Assembly: GCF_000332295.1 (NCBI RefSeq)
Contig: NZ_KB235930.1
Coordinates: forward strand, 1,059,895-1,123,894
From: Fortiea contorta PCC 7126
Lineage (GTDB): Bacteria; Cyanobacteriota; Cyanobacteriia; Cyanobacteriales; Nostocaceae
Direction: 5' to 3'
Length of the DNA: 64,000 nt
The notes under the pieces are model-generated. The model had not been told where the DNA came from and searched no databases. It worked only from the letters and a program-made list of their open reading frames with translations. Below are positions 15,071 to 24,479 of the stretch, piece by piece (positions within the stretch are counted from its first letter, which is position 1; each line of letters begins with the position of its first letter). The translations under genes were made by a program, and so were the position numbers.

Positions 15071-17776
15071 CTACAGTAGCGTGTTAATTACCGAAGAAGG
15101 CGTCGCCCCATTTTGGGAATCGATAATTGCCGCCGGCCCATTTTGTTGATGTGATTCTTCTTTGACTACACCACGCCCCCTAATTAATTTAATGGCGCGG
15201 CTGACACTTTCTGGTAAAATCACCACCAAACCGTTATCAGGGGCCATATCCAAGCCTTTATTAATTGCTTGGGTTTCATCTAGAATTGACTCAAAACTAG
15301 CATTGGGTTTAATTTGGGTGATGCCTCTAGTAATTAAATCGGCGGCTGATCCCCTGGGACGCCCGCGAGTATCATCGTCTTCTTTAACAATAATGTAGTC
15401 AAATATTTCTGCAGCTAGTTTGCCCAAGGTGACAAAATCTTCGTCACGGCGATCGCCCGGCCCCCCAACTACACCAATCCGCTGTCCTGTGGTCCAGTTG
15501 CGAACAAAGGCGCCCAAGGCTTCGTAACTGGCTGGGTTATGAGCATAGTCAATTAAGGCATGGTATTTGCCTAAATTAAACAAATTCATCCTTCCCGGCG
15601 TTTGACTGACTGAAGCGCGGAATGTCTTCAAACCAGCCCGAATCTGCTCAATGGTGACGTTTTGCACGAAGGCGGCTAAACTTGCTGCCAAAGCGTTAGC
15701 AATCATGAATGGTGCTCGTCCACCCATTGTCAAAGGTATCTGTTCTGCTTTTTCAATGCGATGTGTCCAATCACCTTTGACAATTGACAGATAGCCGTTT
15801 TCATACACCGCTGCTACTCCCCCTTTTTGGATATGCTTTCGCACTAATTCTGAGTCTGGGTTCATGGTGAAGTAAGCAACGTTCGCTTTGGTTTTTTCGG
15901 CCATAGCGGCGACTCGGCGATCGTCGGCGTTCAGCACCGCATATCCATCAGGGAGTACGGCTTCTGCAACTACACTCTTGAGATTAGCTAACTGTTCTAT
16001 GGTATCTATATCACCAATTCCTAAATGGTCGGCGGCAACATTTAATACTACGCCTACATTTGTAGCTTCAAAGCCTAAGCCAGAGCGCAGAATCCCACCA
16101 CGAGCGGTTTCTAGTACTGCTACTTCCACTGTGGGGTCTTGCAAAATCAATTGGGCGCTTTGCGGCCCTGTGTTGTCTCCGGCTTCTACTAAGTATTCTC
16201 CGATATAAGTTCCGTCTGTTGTCGTATAACCTACTACTTTACCTGTTTCTTTATAAATGTGTGCCAGTAATCGAGTGGTGGTGGTTTTACCATTAGTACC
16301 CGTGACGCTCAAGATGGGAATAGTGCTAGCTTGCTCGCTAGGAAACAGCATATCCATGACTGCGCCAGCGACGTTGCGGGGAATACCTTGACTGGGGGCG
16401 ACGTGCATTCTGAAGCCAGGGGCGGCGTTAACTTCCACAATCACGCCGTCTACATCTCTTAAGGGGCGGCTAATGTCGGTGGTAACAATATCTAATCCCG
16501 CAATATCTAAACCGATAATTTTGACTACTCTCTGTGCTAACCACAGGTTTTCTGGATGGATTTCGTCGGTGCGGTCTACGGCGATTCCGCCGGTACTGAG
16601 GTTAGCTGTGGCGCGCAGATAACAAATTGTTTCTTTGGGTAAGACACTGTTAAGCGTGTAGCCTTGCCTTTCTAGCAACTGATAGCTGGTGCGGTCTAGT
16701 TCTATTTTGGTGAGGATGTTATCGTGCCCATCACCACGATTTGGGTCAAGGTTGGTTTCCTCAATCAGTTCGGCAATGCTGGATCTACCATTACCGATCA
16801 CGTGAGCTGGCACTCGTTCGGCTACTGCTACGACTTTACCATCTACCACTAATACCCTATGGTCGCGTCCGACGTAATAGCGCTCGACGATAATTGACCG
16901 CGAAACCTGTCTAGCGGCTTCGTAGCCTGCTTCTGCTTCTTCCCAGGTTCTAATATCGATGGTGATACCCCGTCCATGATTGCCATCTAATGGTTTGATG
17001 ACGATGGGATAGCCGCCAACATATTCGATCGCTTCTTGCAAGTCGTCTAGGAAGTTAATTACTGTGCCTCTCGGCACTGGTACGCCAGCTGCTGCCAAGA
17101 TACGTTTGGTGGCTTCTTTGTCGCAAGCTAACTCTACTCCCAGAATGCCCGTTTTATCGGTCATTGTGGCTTGCATCCGTTTTTGGTTGACGCCATAACC
17201 TAGCTGAATCAAAAAGCGCGCCCCTAGCTGCATCCAGGGAATACCTCTTTTTTCTGCTTCCTTGACAATTGCTTCGGTGGAAGGGCCTAGGGAAGAATCG
17301 CGCCAGAAGTCTTTCAGGTCTTGAATATCTTGCTCTAGTTCAGGTTTGGGATAACGACCTCGATCAACAATGCTTTGGCACAACCGCACTGCTGCTCGCC
17401 CGGCGTATCGTCCCGCTTCCTCATTTAAGTACTCAATTACTACCTGATACACTCCGGGTGTGGCGGTTTCACGGGTGCGACCGAAGCCTACATGCATTCC
17501 AGCTAGTTCCTGGAGTTCTAAAGCTACATGTTCCACGATATGGCCCATCATGGTGCCTTCTCGCACTCGCATTAAGAAACCGCCACGACAGCCTGGTGAG
17601 CAATAGTGGCTCTCCAGACTTGGCAAGGCCTCAACCAATCCTTCATATAAGCCAGGGATTTCATTCGAGGGCGTCTCGGCAAGGGTTTCTAAATCGAGGC
17701 GCATGACGATCAGCTTGTGGCGTCGAATGCTCCAGTAGTTTGGGCCGCGTAATGTCTGGATCTTGAGGATTCTCAT
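15071..17776 (-). CDS. cphA: Cyanophycin synthetase
   Basis: Polymerises aspartate and arginine into cyanophycin, the nitrogen reserve found in heterocyst polar plugs. It is 901 residues, the expected length. An N-terminal specific domain comes first, then an ATP-grasp domain (about 220-470; YPIVIKPLDGNHGRGI, VEVNAAPGFRMH) and a Mur-ligase-like domain with the P-loop VTGTNGKTTTTRL. The start MRILKIQTL is conserved; the ATG at 17806 is too far upstream. It lies 177 bp behind cphB on the same strand, the usual cphBA order. Confidence 0.97.
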   Translation of the reverse strand: MRILKIQTLRGPNYWSIRRHKLIVMRLDLETLAETPSNEIPGLYEGLVEALPSLESHYCSPGCRGGFLMRVREGTMMGHIVEHVALELQELAGMHVGFGRTRETATPGVYQVVIEYLNEEAGRYAGRAAVRLCQSIVDRGRYPKPELEQDIQDLKDFWRDSSLGPSTEAIVKEAEKRGIPWMQLGARFLIQLGYGVNQKRMQATMTDKTGILGVELACDKEATKRILAAAGVPVPRGTVINFLDDLQEAIEYVGGYPIVIKPLDGNHGRGITIDIRTWEEAEAGYEAARQVSRSIIVERYYVGRDHRVLVVDGKVVAVAERVPAHVIGNGRSSIAELIEETNLDPNRGDGHDNILTKIELDRTSYQLLERQGYTLNSVLPKETICYLRATANLSTGGIAVDRTDEIHPENLWLAQRVVKIIGLDIAGLDIVTTDISRPLRDVDGVIVEVNAAPGFRMHVAPSQGIPRNVAGAVMDMLFPSEQASTIPILSVTGTNGKTTTTRLLAHIYKETGKVVGYTTTDGTYIGEYLVEAGDNTGPQSAQLILQDPTVEVAVLETARGGILRSGLGFEATNVGVVLNVAADHLGIGDIDTIEQLANLKSVVAEAVLPDGYAVLNADDRRVAAMAEKTKANVAYFTMNPDSELVRKHIQKGGVAAVYENGYLSIVKGDWTHRIEKAEQIPLTMGGRAPFMIANALAASLAAFVQNVTIEQIRAGLKTFRASVSQTPGRMNLFNLGKYHALIDYAHNPASYEALGAFVRNWTTGQRIGVVGGPGDRRDEDFVTLGKLAAEIFDYIIVKEDDDTRGRPRGSAADLITRGITQIKPNASFESILDETQAINKGLDMAPDNGLVVILPESVSRAIKLIRGRGVVKEESHQQNGPAAIIDSQNGATPSSVINTLL

Positions 17777-17953
17777 GGGAATAGGTAGATGGAGATTCGG
17801 AACCAAAATTCTAGTTTCTTACTGTGATTGGCCGCTAAACTGTTTACTGCAAACAGTTTTTTCATTCTTTTTACATGGTATTTGTCGGATTTTTCTACAG
17901 CAAGAAATAAATAGACCATCAATGATCAGTGTAACCTCAGATACTTTATTCCG

Positions 17954-18817
17954 TCAGCTGGAAATGCGGTGTACAGCGGGTAGGACGGTACGCTGGTACA
18001 GGTGAAAGCGATCGCCATAGCTAAGGATATGTAAACGCAAATTATGCACTGTCAAAGGTTCATTAGCACCGACGTGGGGTTCATTGGTATGGGTTAATTC
18101 CGTGGGATCAACGATAGTGACACTACCTTTGCCCATGACTTGTAACCAACCATCCCGCTCAAACACAGCACAGGTGTCCTCGTCAATACCAATACCCAGA
18201 CGATCGGGATGTGCAGCGATCGCACTTATTAATCTTCCCATGCGATTCCGATTGTGGAAATGTTGGTCTACAATCACTTCGGGAATAAATCCTAAACCTG
18301 TTGCCATATCTACTAAGGAGCGATTAGGGGTTTCGCCACTACCGCCACCAGCGATCATGTGGTGTCCCATTACTGCTGCACCCGCGCTGGTACCTGCTAA
18401 TGTCAATTGCCCGGCTCTGACTCGGTGACGGATAATTTCCATCGCCGCCGTATCTGCCAAGACTCCACAGAGGCGCAATTGATCCCCTCCTGTCAAAAAT
18501 ACCCCAGTGCAAGCTTCTAAAGATGCTTTTACTTGCGAGGCTTCGCACTGTTCCCGTTCGCGGATGTCTAAGATTTCAACCTTGTTAGCACCCATTTCTT
18601 CAAAAATGCGAATGTACCGACCACCGATAATGGCAGGTTCGCGTGAGGCAGATGGAATAATTGTAATATAGGCCTTACTAGCACCAGCGCGACCAAAAAA
18701 AGTTCTGAGGATATCGCGTCCATGAACTTTGTCTTCTGCGCCTCCGATCACCAGAACGGCGGTTTTAGTTGCTTGGGGTGTCCTCATTTCCTGGGATTTA
18801 ACTTCTAATTGCGGCAT
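17954..18817 (-). CDS. cphB: Cyanophycinase
   Basis: A serine-type exopeptidase that cuts cyanophycin into beta-Asp-Arg dipeptides. It is 287 residues from the ATG at 18817, which has AGGAGA just upstream. The nucleophile serine lies in GTSAGAAVMG; VFLTGGDQLRL and GIDEDTCAVF are further family motifs. It is the first gene of the cphB-cphA pair, so synthesis and breakdown of the polymer may be co-transcribed. Confidence 0.95.
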   Translation of the reverse strand: MPQLEVKSQEMRTPQATKTAVLVIGGAEDKVHGRDILRTFFGRAGASKAYITIIPSASREPAIIGGRYIRIFEEMGANKVEILDIREREQCEASQVKASLEACTGVFLTGGDQLRLCGVLADTAAMEIIRHRVRAGQLTLAGTSAGAAVMGHHMIAGGGSGETPNRSLVDMATGLGFIPEVIVDQHFHNRNRMGRLISAIAAHPDRLGIGIDEDTCAVFERDGWLQVMGKGSVTIVDPTELTHTNEPHVGANEPLTVHNLRLHILSYGDRFHLYQRTVLPAVHRISS

Positions 18818-19599
18818 TGTGTTTCTCCTGTCAACAACTTCAGGTGAATTTAACAAGGTTCAGCAGCCTGAGTCTTTTCGTGCTTTGCATCTTTTGGAGG
18901 ACACTTTTGTGAAGTTGGGATCGGTAGAAGTTTTCACCTGAGAGCGGGGAGAGGCTTTGGCACTCAAATGTGCCTGGGCGGGAATCTCTGGGTAATGCAG
19001 TCACCTCGGAAAAACGCTACTTAACATTGCCAACTCAAATTTAGCGTTGTCCAATTACTGTTTGGGCGTCTAGTGATTCTCCAATAACTGCCTCAAAATC
19101 AGGCAGTATCGCCTTTAATTCCTCAGCTACCCTCCTCCTGACCTGTCTCATCACCACTCCAACTTCTCCTTTGATCCACATGCAGCCTCAGTCATCATCT
19201 GTCCATTACGCTCAAAGGCAATACCTTGTTTTTCACCTGTCCACTTTATGCCAGACTGACAAAATAGTGCTTGGGGGGCTGGAATTGCCTGCTTGGTTGA
19301 GAAGGTAGGCTCTGCCCTGGAGGGGGGGCAGTAGTAGGTCTGGACTCGCTTGGTTCTGAGGCTGGCTCGATGCATCCTGGAAGTTGTTAACTCAATCAGA
19401 TTATTAATTTAAATGTACTTGTGACAATATTTAAACATAAATTAAGTAATTAGAAAAACTTTTGATCCGATGGGAATCTCAGTTTTCTGGTACTTTTAGA
19501 TACGACTGACCTAGTTTGACTGTAGTTTTACCTGACATTGGCTCATTGTCTTTGCTAGACATTCAATTTTAAGATTAGTGTTCCTGAATACGAATAACT
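18818..19599. other. Long intergenic region with one 46-codon frame
   Basis: About 780 bp between cphB and trmD. The only frame with some protein character is on the minus strand, 19181-19041: ATG, a basic stretch (MRQVRRRVAEELKAI) and an acidic end (LPDFEAVIGESLDAQ). I do not recognise it and it has no clear ribosome-binding site; it may be a remnant. A 74-codon frame at 19151-19375 looks random. The last 200 bp are AT-rich and would hold the trmD promoter. Confidence 0.4.
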
Positions 19600-20310
19600 G
19601 TGCGCTTTGATATAGTTACACTTTTTCCTGACTGTTTTACTTCTGTTTTGAGTTCCGGACTATTGGGCAAAGCCCTTGCAAAACAAATTGCCCAAGTCAA
19701 TCTGGTTAATCCCCGGAACTTTACGACTGATAAGCACCGGAAAGTAGATGACGAACCTTATGGGGGCGGTGTGGGGATGCTGATGAAGCCAGACCCCATT
19801 TTCTCGGCTGTAGAGTCGCTGCCAACTTTACCTCGACGAGAGATTATTTTAATGAGTCCTCAAGGTCAAACCATAAATCAGCCTTTATTGCGGGAATTAG
19901 CCAGCAATTACGACCAATTGGTGGTGATTTGTGGGCATTACGAGGGGGTAGACGAGCGAGTGCTACATCTGGTGACTCGTGAGGTGTCCTTAGGAGATTT
20001 TATTCTGACTGGGGGAGAAATTCCAGCAATGGCGCTGATTAATGGCATAGTCAGACTGATCCCAGGAACTGTCAGCAAAAAGGAGTCGCTGACAGCGGAA
20101 AGTTTTGAAGAAGGGTTGTTGGACTATCCCCAATACACCCGTCCTGCGAATTTTCGGGGCTGGAAAGTCCCTGATGTTTTGCTTTCTGGGAATCACGCTG
20201 CTATTGCTCGTTGGCGTTATGAACAACAAATTCAAAAAACAAGCGATCGCCGTCCCGATCTCCTGGAAAAATGGAAGCAGGAACATGGAAAAGATGGGGA
20301 GATGGGGTGA
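19600..20310 (+). CDS. trmD: tRNA (guanine-37-N1)-methyltransferase
   Basis: Methylates G37 next to the anticodon, which prevents frameshifting. The 236 residues start with GTG, giving the usual MRFDIVTLFPD. Motifs of the SPOUT trefoil-knot domain are clear: DDEPYGGGVGMLMKPDP, YEGVDERV, and GDFILTGGEIPAM. It precedes ispF by 44 bp on the same strand. Confidence 0.97.
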   Translation: MRFDIVTLFPDCFTSVLSSGLLGKALAKQIAQVNLVNPRNFTTDKHRKVDDEPYGGGVGMLMKPDPIFSAVESLPTLPRREIILMSPQGQTINQPLLRELASNYDQLVVICGHYEGVDERVLHLVTREVSLGDFILTGGEIPAMALINGIVRLIPGTVSKKESLTAESFEEGLLDYPQYTRPANFRGWKVPDVLLSGNHAAIARWRYEQQIQKTSDRRPDLLEKWKQEHGKDGEMG

Positions 20311-20354
20311 CAAGAATAATTCCCCCATACCCCTTCACAAATGACAAATGACAA

Positions 20355-20840
20355 ATGATAAAAATTCGTATTGGTAACGGCTACGATATTCATCAACTGG
20401 TGAGCGATCGCCCTTTAATTTTAGGAGGAGTTAAAATTGCCCATGAACTAGGTTTATTGGGGCATAGTGACGCTGATGTGCTCACCCACGCGATTATGGA
20501 TGCCATGTTAGGGGCATTATCCCTGGGCGATATTGGTCATTATTTTCCTCCTAGTGACCCCCAGTGGGCAGGGGCGGATAGTCTAGTGCTATTAAATCAA
20601 GTAAATGAGTTGATCTGCGATCGCGGGTGGCAAATAGGCAATATTGATTCTGTAGTGGTAGCAGAACGCCCAAAATTGAAACCCCACATTCAGAATATGC
20701 GCGATAAGCTAGCCGCTGTTTTGGCACTACAACCCGATCAAATCGGCATCAAAGCGACTACTAATGAAAAATTAGGCCCAGTCGGGCGAGAAGAAGGTAT
20801 ATGTGCTTACGCTGTTGTCTTATTGGTAGCTGCTGATTAA
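20355..20840 (+). CDS. ispF: 2-C-methyl-D-erythritol 2,4-cyclodiphosphate synthase
   Basis: Fifth enzyme of the MEP isoprenoid pathway. 161 residues, normal length. Zinc and substrate motifs are visible: [37 protein letters not shown] and the C-terminal [19 protein letters not shown]. Likely co-transcribed with trmD. Confidence 0.97.
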   Translation: MIKIRIGNGYDIHQLVSDRPLILGGVKIAHELGLLGHSDADVLTHAIMDAMLGALSLGDIGHYFPPSDPQWAGADSLVLLNQVNELICDRGWQIGNIDSVVVAERPKLKPHIQNMRDKLAAVLALQPDQIGIKATTNEKLGPVGREEGICAYAVVLLVAAD

Positions 20841-21038
20841 CTTTTTTGGCTGCGTCCATCAAGATATTTTAGATTCTGGAAAATTGAGGACAATGACTGA
20901 TAGCAATAAGTGGATTTTAGATGAAAAACCTCTAATACAAGACTGAATGAAATTTTACAGCACAACAAACTTTTGAATCAGGATTTTAATCTGATAAAAC
21001 CACCAGCAAATTAGTCCGATTTTTGGTAAATTTCCAAT

Positions 21039-22826
21039 ATGAAAATTTCTAGTTTCTCTTCCATAATTAAGCGGTTTTGGTTACTAATAATTGTGAGTTT
21101 AATAACGGCAATAACAGTTGCAGCTTGCAATCCAGCTAACTATAAAAGTACAGCCGCGCAAGTACCACAATTAGTTACTAGTATTCTTAGCGATCCCAAA
21201 ACCTTTAATTACCCTCTGAGTTCAGAATTTCCTAACATTTTTGGTCTGACTTATGAAGGATTAATCACTGAAAACTACGAAACTGGTAAAGTTGAACCTG
21301 CTTTAGCAGAATCGTGGCAAATTTCCGACGATAAATTAAAAATTGTTTTTACACTGCGAGAAAATTTGAAATGGTCTGATGGTCAACCATTAACAGTAGA
21401 TGATGTGGTCTTTACTTACAATGATATCTACCTCAATGAAGCAATTCCTACAGATGTTAGAGATGTAATGAGGATTGGTGAAAGTAAAAAACTGCCTACT
21501 GTGAAAAAAGTCGATAATCGCCGGGTTGAATTTACTATTCCTGAACCATTTGCACCATTTTTGAGAACCACCACAGGTGCGCCAATTTTGCCAGCCCATG
21601 CACTGCGAGAATCAGTAACTACAAAAGATGGTGATGGGAAACCAAATTTCTTACAGAAATGGGGTGTCGATACACCACCAGATCAATTGATTGTGAATGG
21701 GCCTTATAAACTAGAGCGCTACGATACTAGCCAACGGATAATTTTCCGTCGTAATCCCCACTTTTGGCGTAAAGATGCTCAAGGAAATCCCCAACCTTAT
21801 ATTGAAAGAATAATTTGGCAAATTGTCGAATCAACAGATACAGCCTTGCTGCAATTTCGTTCTGGTGGATTAGATACTGTAGCGGTGTCACCAGACTATT
21901 TTTCTTTGTTAAAAGTGCAGGAAAAACAGGGTGGCTTTAAGATTTATAATGGTGGTCCCGGCTCCGGCACAACTTTTGTATTCTTCAATTTAAACAAAGG
22001 GAAAAGAGACGGTAAACCCTTAGTTGATCCCATTAAATCACGCTGGTTTAATACTGTAGAATTTCGGCAAGCAGTCGCTTATGCTATTGACCGAAAAACA
22101 ATGATTAACAACACATTTCGCGGCTTAGGTCAACCGCAAAATTCACCAATATCTGTACAAAGTCCCTATTATCTTTCAGCAGAAGAAGGATTAAAAGTCT
22201 ACGAATACAATCTAGAAAAAGCTAGGCAATTATTAATTAAAGCAGGCTTTAAATATAACCAAAGAAATCAGTTAAAAGATGCTTCAGGAAATCAAGTCAG
22301 GTTCACTTTGCTAACAAATGCTGGGAACAAAATTCGAGAAGCTCTAGGTTCACAAATTAAACAAGACTTGAGCAAAATCGGTATCCAAGTTGATTTTACT
22401 CCCCTGGCATGGAATACTTACACCGATAAGCTTTCTAACACCCTAGAATGGGAGGCTGGACTGATAGGATTTACAGGTGGTTTAGAACCAAATGATGGCG
22501 CTAATCTTTGGTCTCCTGAAGGTGGTTCGCACATGTTCAACCAGCAACCGCAAGCAGGACAAAAGCCAATTCAAGGTAGGGAAGTAGCTCCTTGGGAAGC
22601 GGAAATCGGTAAACTTTATATTCAAGCAGCCAGAGAGTTAGACGAAGCCAAACGCAAAGCAATTTATGCGAAAACTCAACAGATTACGCAAGAAAATTTG
22701 CCATTGATTTATTTGATAAACCCGTATTCAATGTCAGCAGTACGCGATCGCTTTGAAGGTATTAAATTCTCTGCCCTGGGTGGTGCATTCTGGAACCTTC
22801 ATGAAATTAAAGTGACGAAGGATTAG
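21039..22826 (+). CDS. ABC transporter substrate-binding lipoprotein (family 5)
   Basis: A 595-residue periplasmic solute-binding protein of the DppA/OppA (SBP_bac_5) family, for oligopeptides or similar solutes. The N-terminus is a lipoprotein signal: hydrophobic segment 12-29 and a lipobox ending at C30 (TVAAC). Family motifs include LAESWQISDD, LRENLKWSDGQPLTVDDVVFTY and FRQAVAYAIDRKTMI. No permease or ATPase gene is next to it in this window. The substrate cannot be inferred. Confidence 0.9.
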   Translation: MKISSFSSIIKRFWLLIIVSLITAITVAACNPANYKSTAAQVPQLVTSILSDPKTFNYPLSSEFPNIFGLTYEGLITENYETGKVEPALAESWQISDDKLKIVFTLRENLKWSDGQPLTVDDVVFTYNDIYLNEAIPTDVRDVMRIGESKKLPTVKKVDNRRVEFTIPEPFAPFLRTTTGAPILPAHALRESVTTKDGDGKPNFLQKWGVDTPPDQLIVNGPYKLERYDTSQRIIFRRNPHFWRKDAQGNPQPYIERIIWQIVESTDTALLQFRSGGLDTVAVSPDYFSLLKVQEKQGGFKIYNGGPGSGTTFVFFNLNKGKRDGKPLVDPIKSRWFNTVEFRQAVAYAIDRKTMINNTFRGLGQPQNSPISVQSPYYLSAEEGLKVYEYNLEKARQLLIKAGFKYNQRNQLKDASGNQVRFTLLTNAGNKIREALGSQIKQDLSKIGIQVDFTPLAWNTYTDKLSNTLEWEAGLIGFTGGLEPNDGANLWSPEGGSHMFNQQPQAGQKPIQGREVAPWEAEIGKLYIQAARELDEAKRKAIYAKTQQITQENLPLIYLINPYSMSAVRDRFEGIKFSALGGAFWNLHEIKVTKD

Positions 22827-23080
22827 GGGCTAGGGGCTAGGGGCTAGGGATTGGGGATGAGGGAGTGTGGGGAGGTGGGGAGGTGGGGGGATGGGGAGAA
22901 AAAGAATTTATGCTGACGCAACAATCTTCTCCTTCGTCCCACACCTCCCACACTTCCCACACCTCCCACACTTCCCACACCTCCCACACTTCCCACACTT
23001 CCCACACTTCCCACACCTCCCACACTTCCCACACTTCCCACACTTCCCACCCTTCCCACACCTCCCACCCTTCCCACCCC
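22827..23080 (-). repeat. 9-mer/core composite repeat, copy A (reverse orientation)
   Basis: From left to right: three GGGGCTA-type repeats, a G-rich stretch, a core (about 22893-22945, reading GCGTCAGCATAAATTC on the minus strand), then fifteen tandem 9-mers CCCACACYT (22938-23072). Relative to the other three copies it is inverted. It ends 11 bp before the larB start. Confidence 0.85.
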
Positions 23081-23091
23081 CTAAAATTGCC

Positions 23092-23880
23092 GTGACTCAA
23101 ACCGAAGCTTTGCGATCGCTCTTAGAAGCGGTTGCCAGTGGTAAATTATCCCCAGATAATGCCTTCGACTCACTCAAAGACCTAGCTTATGAAAAAGTTG
23201 GTGAGTTTGCCAAAATCGACCACCACCGTCAGTTGAGGACTGGTTTCCCAGAGGTGATTTGGGGGCTTGGTAAAACTCCTGAGCAAATCGCTCAAATTAT
23301 GCAGGTGATGCGCGATCGCCATTCAGTGGTAATGGCTACTAGAATTGAACCGGGCGTTTACAAAGCTTTGCAATCTCAGGTGAGAGGTTTGCGATATTAC
23401 GATTTAGCGCGAATTTGTGCGATCGCTCCCCCTGATATCGAACCACAATTTTCGGGTGAAATCGCCATTCTTTCGGCTGGTACCGCTGATTTACCAGTTG
23501 CAGAAGAAGCTGCTGTCACCGCTGAACTTTCTGGGTTCCGTGTCCAGCGCCTCTGGGACGTCGGCGTCGCAGGGATTCACCGCCTGCTAAATAACCGCCA
23601 CGTGATTGATTCCGCCTCGGTGTTGATTGTCGTAGCCGGGATGGAAGGTGCATTACCCAGCGTTGTCGCCGGTTTGGCAGATTGTCCGGTAATTGCAGTA
23701 CCCACTAGCATCGGTTATGGCGCCAGTTTTGGTGGACTAGCTCCCCTATTGACAATGCTGAACTCATGTGCTCCAGGAGTGGGTGTGGTGAACATTGATA
23801 ATGGCTTTGGGGCTGCAGTGTTGGCGGGGCAAATTTTGCGAACAGCCGAGAAATTGCGGTTGGCATCACCTACATCTTGA
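23092..23880 (+). CDS. larB: LarB-type nickel-pincer cofactor biosynthesis protein
   Basis: 262 residues related to PurE and named LarB; LarB carboxylates and cleaves nicotinate adenine dinucleotide in making the nickel-pincer cofactor. Motifs: [47 protein letters not shown] and [12 protein letters not shown]. The GTG at 23092 begins family homology. The frame stays open upstream through the 9-mer repeat (to an ATG at 22867), but that would give a Pro/His/Phe array and is unlikely to be real. No larC or larE is near. Moderately sure of the specific role. Confidence 0.85.
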   Translation: MTQTEALRSLLEAVASGKLSPDNAFDSLKDLAYEKVGEFAKIDHHRQLRTGFPEVIWGLGKTPEQIAQIMQVMRDRHSVVMATRIEPGVYKALQSQVRGLRYYDLARICAIAPPDIEPQFSGEIAILSAGTADLPVAEEAAVTAELSGFRVQRLWDVGVAGIHRLLNNRHVIDSASVLIVVAGMEGALPSVVAGLADCPVIAVPTSIGYGASFGGLAPLLTMLNSCAPGVGVVNIDNGFGAAVLAGQILRTAEKLRLASPTS

Positions 23881-23965
23881 GGTTATGACATTAAGGTCAA
23901 AAAGGGGAACTGGGAACAGATTGAACACTGCTCCTTGACCCTTAATTCTTCACAAATAACTAAAT

Positions 23966-24169
23966 ATGCACTACCTCAGCGATTCCATATCTCAATTATT
24001 TTGGCATTTGCCCAACGCTTCTCTATTAGCCCAAAACGTCACTGACCCTAACGTTGTCGGTCAAATGCAGAAAGCCTGGAATCACTTTATCCAGACAGGC
24101 CAAGTCTGGGCACTGTTGATTGGTTTGATCATTGGTTATATGATTCGGAATCTAACTAGCTACGGTTGA
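23966..24169 (+). CDS. Small conserved-looking membrane protein
   Basis: 67 residues with a single strong membrane helix near the C-terminus ([14 protein letters not shown]) followed by RNLTSYG; the N-terminal half is polar with [13 protein letters not shown] do not recognise a family with certainty. A plausible ATG and clean coding character, between larB and argH, suggest a real gene. Confidence 0.55.
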   Translation: MHYLSDSISQLFWHLPNASLLAQNVTDPNVVGQMQKAWNHFIQTGQVWALLIGLIIGYMIRNLTSYG

Positions 24170-24190
24170 TACTTTTAGGGCATGGCGCAT

Positions 24191-24470
24191 AGGGAGGGGA
24201 AGGTGTGGGAAGTGTGGGAGGTGTGGGAGGTGTGGGGGGTGTGGGAGGTGTGGGAAGTGTGGGAGGTGTGGGAGGAAGGAGAAGATAGCAAGCGTCAGCA
24301 TAAATTCTTTTTTTCTCTCATACTTCGGCTTACTTCGACTTCGCTTAGTACAAGTCGCTCAGTACAAGTCTCCCCACACTCCCCACACTCCCCATCACCC
24401 CATCTCCCCACCACCCCATCACCCCATCTCCCACACCTCCCACACCTCCCACACCTCCCACACCTTCCCC
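24191..24470 (+). repeat. 9-mer/core composite repeat, copy B
   Basis: G-rich 9-mers (GTGGGAGGT type, 24200-24270), the core with AAGCGTCAGCATAAATTC (about 24263-24319), a stretch with CTTCGGCTTACTTCGACTT and ACAAGTCGCTCAGTACAAGT, then C-rich 9-mers up to 9 bp before argH. The G-rich and C-rich arms can pair into a long hairpin. Confidence 0.85.
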
Positions 24471-24479
24471 TCTACACTT

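Noticed and set aside
15162-17706. Several long plus-strand frames opposite cphA
   Set aside because: They are antisense shadows of a well-supported gene with no independent protein features.
18729-18941. A 70-codon plus-strand frame overlapping the cphB start
   Set aside because: Shadow of cphB and its upstream region, with no family resemblance.
22837-23100. Frames of 76-87 codons made of repeated short residues on both strands
   Set aside because: They are translations of the 9-mer repeat in several frames; no start signals and no non-repeat sequence.
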